Part shown: positions 36,477 to 43,213 of the stretch, one piece after another
How positions within the stretch are numbered: the first letter of the stretch is position 1
Layout of the letters: every line of letters begins with the position of its first letter
DNA from: Lentzea aerocolonigenes
Lineage (GTDB): Bacteria > Actinomycetota > Actinomycetes > Mycobacteriales > Pseudonocardiaceae
Length of the DNA: 64,000 bases
NCBI RefSeq assembly: GCF_000974445.1
Contig: NZ_BBOJ01000021.1
Location: 62,001-126,000 of the forward strand
Direction of reading: 5' to 3'
The notes under the pieces: generated by a model
Told to the model about the DNA's origin: nothing
What the model saw: only the letters and a program-made list of their open reading frames with translations
Databases searched by the model: none
Translations under genes and position numbers: made by a program

Positions 36477-37096
36477 TCCGGCTCCTGCTCGCCGACGACC
36501 ACCCGATCGTCCGCGCCGGCCTGCGCGCCGTCCTGGAAACGGAACCCGGACTGGTGGTCGTGGCCGAGGCGGAAACCGCGGAGGACGCCGTCACCCGCGC
36601 CGCGGAAGGCGACGTGGACGTGGTGCTCATGGACCTGCGCTTCAAGGGCGGCATGACCGGCGCCGAGGCCACCGCCGCCATCACGAGCCGCCCCGGCGCA
36701 CCCAGAGTCGTGATCATCACGACCTACGACACCGACGCCGACACGGTGCCCGCCATCGAAGCGGGCGCCACCGGTTACCTGCTGAAGGACGCACCGCCGG
36801 AAGACCTGGCCGCCGCCGTCCGCACCGCCGCCGCGGGCCACACCGCCCTGGCGCCGGCGGTGGCCGACCGCCTGATGAACCGCCTGCGCACCCCCGGCAC
36901 GGGCCTGACCCGCCGCGAGGCCGAAGTCCTCACGCTGGTCGCCGACGGCCTGTCGAACCAGGCCATCGGCGCCCGTCTGCACCTCACCGAGGGCACGGTG
37001 AAGTCCCACCTGGCCCGCATCTACACGAAGCTGGGCGTCGGTTCGCGCACGGCGGCCGTGGCCGCCGCGATCGACCTGGGGATCATCCGCAGGTGA
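36473..37096 (+). CDS. NarL/LuxR-family response regulator
   Basis: 207 aa from the GTG at 36473. Receiver domain: LLLADDHPIVRAGL, phospho-Asp in DVVLMDLRF, and Lys in YLLKDAPPEDL. LuxR helix-turn-helix LTRREAEVLTLVADGLSNQAI and EGTVKSHLARIYTKLGV at the C-terminus. Partner of the preceding kinase. Confidence 0.96.
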   Translation: MIRLLLADDHPIVRAGLRAVLETEPGLVVVAEAETAEDAVTRAAEGDVDVVLMDLRFKGGMTGAEATAAITSRPGAPRVVIITTYDTDADTVPAIEAGATGYLLKDAPPEDLAAAVRTAAAGHTALAPAVADRLMNRLRTPGTGLTRREAEVLTLVADGLSNQAIGARLHLTEGTVKSHLARIYTKLGVGSRTAAVAAAIDLGIIRR

Positions 37097-37135
37097 CGCC
37101 GTGCGGTTCGCTCATTTGCCACAACGCAGCTATTG

Positions 37136-37157
37136 AATTCCAAGAACCATCGGAATT
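37136..37157. promoter_or_regulatory. Inverted repeat upstream of DUF1883-TIR gene
   Basis: AATTCC and GGAATT are separated by 10 bp in a conspicuously AT-richer leader. Could be an operator or hairpin; no regulator gene adjoins. Confidence 0.35.
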
Positions 37158-37210
37158 TGCTTCTCGAAAGTAGCTCCAACGGGCCACGCGCGGACTTCTC
37201 GTCACGAGCG

Positions 37211-38218
37211 ATGATGCGGAATCGCCTTGACCGGACGGAGCTGACCGTGTGGAGCTGGCTCGATTCGTTTTGGCCTTTGGTGGTAGCGCTGGAAACCTGG
37301 CTGCTGGTCCGGGTCTGGCGCCATCCGGATCTCCGGCTGCCGTTCGGCAGGGGAAAGCCCGCTTTCCGCGTGGGAGCGGCCGGAGCGCCGAGCGAGATCC
37401 AGTACTACGCGTTGAAGCACCAGCCGAGACGTGCCCGCGTCCGCGTGCGCCTGCACGACACCGCGGCGAACGTGAAGCTCATGGACGCCAGGAACTTCCG
37501 CCGTTACGAGAAGGGCGAGAAGCACCGCTACCTCGGCGGCTACTGCCGGAAGTCGCCGGTCTACCTGGACATCCCGTACGACGACCGGTGGTACGTCACC
37601 CTCCACCGGCAGGCCGACGGGCGCATCCCGAACTCGATCAAGGTGTACGGCCCCGACCTTCCACCGATGCCCGAGTTGCCGGCCATGACGCCGGAGTCGT
37701 CGCTGGTGCGGATCAAGGAGAACTTCGACCTGCTGACGACAGAACTGGAGAAGGAGGCGGAGCAGAAGGACGTGTTCGTGTCGTACGCGAGCGAGGACGG
37801 CCCGACCGTGGCCCACCCGCTCGCCAGGCTGCTCGTCAAGGCCGGGTTGTCCGTGTGGATCGACCAGTACGAGCTGAGGACGGGTGACCCGTTGCGACGC
37901 AAGATCGACAACGGCATCGCGAGCAGCAGGTTCGGCGTCGTGGTGCTGTCACCGGACTTCTTCCGCAAGGGCTGGCCACAGGCGGAGCTCGACGCCCTCC
38001 TCACGCGCGAGATCGACGACGACCGGCAGTGGGTTCTCCCGATCTGGCACCGCACCACCAAGGAGGAGGTCCGCAGGCACAGCCCGCTGCTGCTGGGACG
38101 GATCGCCCGCAGCACGAGCGACTACCTGATCGAGGACATCGCGGAGGAGATCGCCGGGATCGTGCTCGGTGCCGGCACGAGCGAGGACGAGCTGCCGGTG
38201 GCCGGCAGCCCAGGCTAG
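37211..38218 (+). CDS. DUF1883-TIR protein, possible NADase effector
   Basis: 335 aa from the ATG at 37211; a TTG at 37133 is in frame but unlikely. Residues 14-36 form a hydrophobic segment (SFWPLVVALETWLLV). Residues about 62-146 match DUF1883 (YYALKHQP, VKLMDARNFRRYEKG, YLGGYCRKSPVYLDIP). Residues about 187-315 are a TIR domain: KDVFVSYASED, WIDQYELRTGD, and WPQAELDALL with the Glu (residue 259) in the place of the NAD-cleaving Glu of known TIR enzymes. DUF1883 is a recurrent partner of bacterial TIR domains and probably the sensing part. A defence role is inferred. Confidence 0.88.
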   Translation: MMRNRLDRTELTVWSWLDSFWPLVVALETWLLVRVWRHPDLRLPFGRGKPAFRVGAAGAPSEIQYYALKHQPRRARVRVRLHDTAANVKLMDARNFRRYEKGEKHRYLGGYCRKSPVYLDIPYDDRWYVTLHRQADGRIPNSIKVYGPDLPPMPELPAMTPESSLVRIKENFDLLTTELEKEAEQKDVFVSYASEDGPTVAHPLARLLVKAGLSVWIDQYELRTGDPLRRKIDNGIASSRFGVVVLSPDFFRKGWPQAELDALLTREIDDDRQWVLPIWHRTTKEEVRRHSPLLLGRIARSTSDYLIEDIAEEIAGIVLGAGTSEDELPVAGSPG

Positions 38219-38231
38219 AGACGCCGCCGGG

Positions 38232-39452
38232 TCAGCACTTCACCCAGTAGTTCGGCGAGGTCTGGCGGATGCTGCTGGTGGTGTAGGTGTTCCACAGGCC
38301 GAGCAGCTGGCCGGAGCCCACCGCGTACGTCTGTCCATAGAGGACGTATGCACGACCGGCGGTGGTGTGCGCGTAGTTGCTCGCGGTCACGCAGTCCGGC
38401 ACCGGCGCGGTCGTGGTCGTGGTCGTGGTCGTCGTGGGCGGCGCACCACCACCTGACAGCGCCTTGACCATGTTCACCACGGCGACCATCTGCGGACCGG
38501 TCTTGAGCGCGTACTGGGCGGACTGGTACCCCCACCAGTCCCAGCAACCGCGCGGGTTCCCCGTCATCGTCGTCGCCTGCGGGTAGAGCACGATCATGTT
38601 GTTCGTGTCGGCGTACTCGTTGAGATGCCCCTTGTCCATCAACGCGTTCCCGACCAGGCCGTAGTACTGGTAGCAGCCGTGCAACGTGACCATCAGCTTG
38701 CACGGCCCGGTCTCGCACGTCCTCGGCACGTAAGCGAAACCGTCCCGCCCCATGCTGACCGGCGCCGGGTTGCCGCCGGGGACGTACCTGCCCTGGTCGA
38801 ACTGGATCAGCTTGCCGGACAACGTGGACGCGGGCGCGTTCACCTGACCGAAGAGGTGCCCGAGCATCTCCCCGACGGGATCGGCCGTCCCGCAGTTGTT
38901 GACGTACGGCGAAGACGTGGAGCCGCAGCTGTTCGGGCCGATCGGGCTGACCCAGGCGTGCCCGGCCGCGGTGGTGTTGTTGTAGACCACCCGAGCACCG
39001 AAGTCGCGGTAGTAGGTGGCCAGGTCGTCGTTGACCGCCCGGTCGACGGTCTGGTCGGCCGTGCCGTGGAACAGCCACACCGGATCACCGGAGAGGTTCT
39101 GCGGCGGGTCGACGGTGCCGGCCGTCGCACGGGTCCTGGTGAGCTGTTCCAGCTCGGCCGGCGTCTTGCGGGGCTGGAAGGTGTCCATGCACGCGAACTG
39201 GGCGGTGTTCACGCTGTTCTGCGCGCAGTCGTAGGCGCCCGCCGAGAAGATGCCCGCACCCTGGAAGACGCTCGAGTACGCGACGTGGAGCTGGTTGGCC
39301 AGGAATCCGCCGGACGACAGGCCGCTCACGTAGGTGCCGGTGATGTCGTACCCGCCGAGGGTGCCTGGTTGCGGCGCCGGGACCGCCGCGATCGACGCCA
39401 CGGCCAGACCCGTCGCCGCAACCAGCCCCAGGAACGCGTTCCTCGATCGCAT
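38232..39452 (-). CDS. Extracellular PHA depolymerase, catalytic domain type 2
   Basis: 406 aa with signal peptide and GGAGG site. Lipase box GLSSGG puts the nucleophile at Ser 46, close to the mature N-terminus; Asp in GTADQTV and His in AAGHAWVS follow, and the oxyanion region TLHGCYQ comes last. This permuted order is the hallmark of type 2 short-chain PHA depolymerases. A run of nine Thr then links to a C-terminal domain of about 55 residues with two Cys (CVTASNYAHTTAGRAY ... YWVKC), probably polymer-binding. It degrades polyhydroxybutyrate outside the cell. Convergent with the TIR gene, 13 bp apart. Confidence 0.9.
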   Translation of the reverse strand: MRSRNAFLGLVAATGLAVASIAAVPAPQPGTLGGYDITGTYVSGLSSGGFLANQLHVAYSSVFQGAGIFSAGAYDCAQNSVNTAQFACMDTFQPRKTPAELEQLTRTRATAGTVDPPQNLSGDPVWLFHGTADQTVDRAVNDDLATYYRDFGARVVYNNTTAAGHAWVSPIGPNSCGSTSSPYVNNCGTADPVGEMLGHLFGQVNAPASTLSGKLIQFDQGRYVPGGNPAPVSMGRDGFAYVPRTCETGPCKLMVTLHGCYQYYGLVGNALMDKGHLNEYADTNNMIVLYPQATTMTGNPRGCWDWWGYQSAQYALKTGPQMVAVVNMVKALSGGGAPPTTTTTTTTTAPVPDCVTASNYAHTTAGRAYVLYGQTYAVGSGQLLGLWNTYTTSSIRQTSPNYWVKC

Positions 39453-39561
39453 GTCTCGCCTCCGTCATTGCAGGCAAAAACCGTGCGCTGATGCTAAAAG
39501 CGTCGAAATGTGGCGCACCACGTGTGCGGTCGACACCTCGCATCGATCGCAAATGTGGCGA

Positions 39562-40035
39562 TCAGCTGTTCGCGCTGGCCAGAACTCGTGAGCGCGACCT
39601 GAGGTAGTACCTCGCGACGGTGATCGTGGCCGCCAGGAACACGATCTGCAGCAACGTCCGCGGCACCAGCTGGTCGTCCCACGGCACCGGGCCGTTCAGG
39701 GCCTTGTGGACGTTCGCCGGGAACATCGCGACGAGCATCGCCGTGAGCCCGAGAGCGGACCAGCCCGCGGTGCGCGACCAAAGCAACGCCGCGGCGCCCG
39801 CCAGTTCCAGCACACCGGTCACGGTGACCAGCAGGCCCGGCGCGGGCAGGAACGGCGGCACCATCGCGATCAGCTCCTCGCGCAGACCGATGAAGTGCGC
39901 ACCTCCTGTCAGCACGAACATGACCGCGAGCCCGCCGCGCAACGCGACAGGCAACGACCTGAGCTGCCGGACGCCGAGCACCCCGGCGAGCAGCAGCACC
40001 GACGTGACGACGACCAAAGCGATGAACGGAGCCAT
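39562..40035 (-). CDS. DoxX-family membrane protein
   Basis: 157 aa from the ATG at 40035 with GGAGG upstream. Four hydrophobic helices (APFIALVVVTSVLLLAGVLG; GLAVMFVLTGGAHFIGL; LLVTVTGVLELAGAAALLW; GLTAMLVAMFPANV) with the AHF and PANVHKAL features of DoxX/MauE-like proteins. Function unknown; relatives are linked to redox or thiol stress. Divergent from the TetR gene, with two palindromes between. Confidence 0.88.
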   Translation of the reverse strand: MAPFIALVVVTSVLLLAGVLGVRQLRSLPVALRGGLAVMFVLTGGAHFIGLREELIAMVPPFLPAPGLLVTVTGVLELAGAAALLWSRTAGWSALGLTAMLVAMFPANVHKALNGPVPWDDQLVPRTLLQIVFLAATITVARYYLRSRSRVLASANS

Positions 40036-40051
40036 TCCCCCACCCTCCAAA

Positions 40052-40066
40052 CTTGTCAGTGACAAG
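40052..40066. promoter_or_regulatory. TetR operator O1
   Basis: CTTGTCAGTGACAAG is a perfect palindrome (7-bp arms, 1-bp centre), 17 bp upstream of the DoxX ATG. Confidence 0.75.
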
Positions 40067-40084
40067 ATTGCGTCCCGGCGTGCA

Positions 40085-40101
40085 TCTTGTCAACGGTAAG
40101 A
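40085..40101. promoter_or_regulatory. TetR operator O2, imperfect
   Basis: TCTTGTCAACGGTAAGA repeats the CTTGTCA half-site of O1 and is symmetric at its ends (TCTT/AAGA). It ends 8 bp before the TetR GTG and contains a -10-like TAAGAT, so bound repressor would block its own promoter. Confidence 0.6.
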
Positions 40102-40109
40102 TTGGGTTC

Positions 40110-40679
40110 GTGCCTCCGTACCACCACGGCGACCTGCGCCGAGCCCTGCTGTCGTCCGCCGTCGACATGATCACCGAGCACGGACCGGCCGGGGTCAGCC
40201 TCCGCGAGCTGGCCCGCCGCGCCGGCGTCTCCAACGCGGGCCCGATGCACCACTTCAAGGACAAGGCGGGACTGCTCACCGCCCTCGCCGCCGAAGGGTT
40301 CACGCTCCTGGCCGAGACCCTGACGGCGACCCGCGAGCGCACGGACTCGTTCGTCGAACTGGGCGTGGCCTACGTGCGGTTCGCGGTGGAGAAGCGGGCG
40401 CACTTCGAGGTCATGTTCCGGCCGGACCTGCACCACCCGGACGATCCCGCCCTGACCGAAGCCCGCGAACTGGCAGGCGCCGCGCTCGCCGGTGGGGTCG
40501 AGGACGTCGGGGACCGGCACACCGGCCCGGACCGGCGGATCGCGGGCGTGGCGGCGTGGTCTCTCGTGCACGGGTTCGCGACGCTGTGGAACACCCGCAA
40601 CCTCGACCCGGAACTGGGTGACGATCCCGAGGAACTCGCACGACGGGTCGCGGCGGTGTTGTTCGGGCAACGCGGCTGA
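40110..40679 (+). CDS. TetR-family regulator (divergent from doxX)
   Basis: 189 aa from the GTG at 40110 (product VPPYHHGDLRRALL, the usual start of this subfamily). Helix-turn-helix SLRELARRAGVSNAGPMHHFKDK at residues about 31-53; the C-terminus is a TetR_C type ligand domain. No ribosome site, so translation may be leaderless from the TAAGAT promoter. Likely represses itself and the DoxX gene through the two CTTGTCA sites. Confidence 0.9.
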   Translation: MPPYHHGDLRRALLSSAVDMITEHGPAGVSLRELARRAGVSNAGPMHHFKDKAGLLTALAAEGFTLLAETLTATRERTDSFVELGVAYVRFAVEKRAHFEVMFRPDLHHPDDPALTEARELAGAALAGGVEDVGDRHTGPDRRIAGVAAWSLVHGFATLWNTRNLDPELGDDPEELARRVAAVLFGQRG

Positions 40680-40698
40680 TCGGCCCACATTCCGGTGT

Positions 40699-40722
40699 GC
40701 ACGGAATGAGCGGATTCCGTGC
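40699..40722 (+). terminator. Hairpin after TetR gene
   Basis: GCACGGAAT and ATTCCGTGC form a perfect 9-bp stem around a 6-base loop, 20 bp after the TetR stop. No T tract. It isolates the NLR-like genes downstream. Confidence 0.65.
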
Positions 40723-40867
40723 GCGCAGAAATACTTCATGATCCAGTTTCCGCGAATGGTGTTCTTTTTGCGACGAATGGTCGGCGGCGTTCAGCGGGAC
40801 CGATCAGCTTCGCCGTATTTCCGCCGAACGACACCGTGTCTCAACAGGTGCTCACTACGGTGAGTTC

Positions 40868-43174
40868 GTGGGCAGTAGCAGGGTGAACGGCTCGGTGCAG
40901 GGCACCGTGGTCCAGGCGCACTCCATTACCGGTGACGTCCATCTTCACGGTGGCACCGGGCACAGAGTCACGCCCCGGCAACTACCTGCCGTCGCTTCAC
41001 ATCTCTTCACGGGCAGGCAACAGGAACTGCTGGCGCTCACCTCCGCACTGCACGGATCGCGAATAGCCGTGATCCGCGGAGTCGGCGGTGTCGGCAAAAC
41101 GTGGCTGGCGCTGCAATGGGCGCACCGCAACGCCGAGCAGTTCCCCGACGGGCAGCTCTTCGTCAACCTCCGCGGCTTCTCCCCCGACGGCAGGCCCTCG
41201 GCGCCGGACACCGTGCTGCGGGGGTTCCTCAAAGCACTCCAGGTCTCGCCGTCCGCCATGCCGGACGACCTCGACGCGCAGGCGGGCCTGTACCGCAGCC
41301 TCGTGGCGGAACGGCGGATGCTCGTGGTCCTCGACAACGCGGCGAACGTCGCCCAGGTCAAGCCGCTGCTGCCGGGAGGGTCGAAGTGCACGGTCGTCGT
41401 GACGACCCGCCGCGATCTCGGCGGGCTCGTCACCGCCCACGGCGCCCGGTCCGTGCCGCTCGACGTGTTCGACGAGGTGTCCGCGTTGCAGCTGCTGGCC
41501 CGTCGTCTCGGGCCCGGACGCCTGATGGCCGAGCCCAGGGCGACGAAAGGGCTGCTGCGGTGCAGCGCGGGACTTCCGCTCGCGCTCGGCATCGTGGCCG
41601 CCCGCGCGTCCACCCACCCGTGCTTCCCGCTCGGCCTGCTGGCCGACGAACTGTGCGACACCACGACCCGGCTGGACGGCCTGGACGCCGGTGACACCGA
41701 CTCCAGCCTGCGCGCCGTGCTCTCGTGGTCCCACGCGGGACTCTCCGACGACGCGGCGCACCTGTTCGGACTGCTCGGCGCGGTACCGGGGCCGGACATC
41801 GCGCTGACGTCCGCGTTCAACCTGGACACCCGTCCCGCGTCAGCGACCCGGATGCTGTTGCGCGAGCTGGAGGCGGCGCACCTGGTGCAGCAGCACGTGC
41901 CGGGGCGCTACCGGATGCACGACCTGGTCCGCCTCTACGCCAAGGAGCAGAGCGCGGCGCTCGACCGGGAGCCCGCCCTCACCCGGCTGTTCGAGCACTA
42001 CGTCAACACCGCCGCGTGCGCGGTGCACGTCCACTACCCGCACGGCAGGCACAGCAGTCCACTCGGCGACACCCGGCCGGTGCCGGGCATCTCCGACCCG
42101 GACACCGCCACGGCGTGGATCGAGGCGGAACGGCTGAACCTGGTGGCAACGGCCAGGTTCGCCGCGGAAGTCGGCTGCCCGGTCCTGCCGAACCGGCTGT
42201 CGGTCACCCTGTGGGCGTACCTGCTCAACCACTCCCACCACCACGACGCGCTCGCCCTGCACACCTACGCGCTGCGGGCCAGCTGGAGGGCGGGCGACCG
42301 CGCGGGCGAGTGCCGGGCGTTCATCAACCTCGGGACCGTGTACGAGAGGTTGCGGCGCTACGCGGAAGCCGCTGACCACCTCGAAGAAGGGCTCGCGCTG
42401 AGCCGCGAGATCGGCGACCGCACCGAGGAGTGCCGTGCGTTGAGCAACCTCGGCATCGTGTGCTGGCTGACCGGCGACTACGCGGGTGCCGTCGAGCACC
42501 TGGAAGCCGCGCTCGCGTTGAGCAGGGAGCTCGAAGACCCGGACCTCGAGTCGTACGCGCTGTGCAAGCTGGGGTTCGTGTACCGCTCGCTCGACCGCCT
42601 CGACGACGCGGCGAGTCACCTGCGAGCCGCGCTGACCATGACGCGGCACCTCGGCGACCGGGTCGACGAGGCGTTCGCGTTGTGCGACCTCGGCGCCTGC
42701 TACGTGCTGATGGACCGGCCGGACGACGCGCTTCCGTTGCTGCAGCGGGCTTTGGAGCTGAGCCGCGAGATCGGCGAGCGCGCCGCGGAGGCGCTGACGC
42801 TCACGTTCCTCGGCGCCCTGCACCGCCGCACGGGCCACCACCGGGAGGCGGTGGAGGCGTTGAACACGGCCGCGGGCGTGAGCCGCCGGCTCGGCGACCG
42901 GTGCCTGGAAGCCAAGGCGTTCAACGAACTCGGCGAGGTCTACACGGCGATGGGCGATTCGGTGCGGGCGATCGGCTGCCACTGCTTCGCGATCGTGCAC
43001 GCCATGTCGATCGGTGACGCCTACGAACTGGGCCGGGCGCACGACCGGCTCGCACGGGAACACCAGCGCTGCGGTGCGGTCAAGGACGCCGCCCACCACC
43101 GCGCCGAGGCCGCCAGGGCGTTCGGGTCGATGACTCTGCCCCTCGATTCCGCGAGAACCTCGGACGCCTCATGA
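40868..43174 (+). CDS. NB-ARC-TPR NLR-like ATPase with N-terminal amyloid-like motif
   Basis: 768 aa from a GTG at 40868 without a ribosome site. Residues 8-27 (GSVQGTVVQAHSITGDVHLH) match the short VxGxVxQAxxIxGxV motif found at the N-termini of actinobacterial NLR-like proteins and proposed to act in amyloid-type signalling. Residues 45-350 are an NB-ARC-type STAND ATPase: P-loop GVGGVGKT (71-78), Walker B MLVVLDNA (151-158), VVVTTRRD (176-183) and GLPLA (235-239). Residues about 478-718 are six 40-residue TPR repeats. There is no helix-turn-helix, so it is not an AfsR-type regulator. Likely a ligand-sensing switch that recruits an effector. Confidence 0.9.
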   Translation: MGSSRVNGSVQGTVVQAHSITGDVHLHGGTGHRVTPRQLPAVASHLFTGRQQELLALTSALHGSRIAVIRGVGGVGKTWLALQWAHRNAEQFPDGQLFVNLRGFSPDGRPSAPDTVLRGFLKALQVSPSAMPDDLDAQAGLYRSLVAERRMLVVLDNAANVAQVKPLLPGGSKCTVVVTTRRDLGGLVTAHGARSVPLDVFDEVSALQLLARRLGPGRLMAEPRATKGLLRCSAGLPLALGIVAARASTHPCFPLGLLADELCDTTTRLDGLDAGDTDSSLRAVLSWSHAGLSDDAAHLFGLLGAVPGPDIALTSAFNLDTRPASATRMLLRELEAAHLVQQHVPGRYRMHDLVRLYAKEQSAALDREPALTRLFEHYVNTAACAVHVHYPHGRHSSPLGDTRPVPGISDPDTATAWIEAERLNLVATARFAAEVGCPVLPNRLSVTLWAYLLNHSHHHDALALHTYALRASWRAGDRAGECRAFINLGTVYERLRRYAEAADHLEEGLALSREIGDRTEECRALSNLGIVCWLTGDYAGAVEHLEAALALSRELEDPDLESYALCKLGFVYRSLDRLDDAASHLRAALTMTRHLGDRVDEAFALCDLGACYVLMDRPDDALPLLQRALELSREIGERAAEALTLTFLGALHRRTGHHREAVEALNTAAGVSRRLGDRCLEAKAFNELGEVYTAMGDSVRAIGCHCFAIVHAMSIGDAYELGRAHDRLAREHQRCGAVKDAAHHRAEAARAFGSMTLPLDSARTSDAS

Positions 43175-43213
43175 TCATCTCCGTAGGATCACCCGTCGTC
43201 GAAGGGGGCACGG

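Noticed and set aside
38418-38444. GTGGTC tandem run that looks like a microsatellite or CRISPR-like repeat
   Set aside because: It encodes the poly-Thr linker of the PHA depolymerase on the minus strand.
43175-43213. Separate transcription unit for the TIR-WD40 gene from a TAGGAT box
   Set aside because: No convincing -35 at the right distance; co-transcription with the NLR-like gene is at least as likely, so it is not listed as a promoter.
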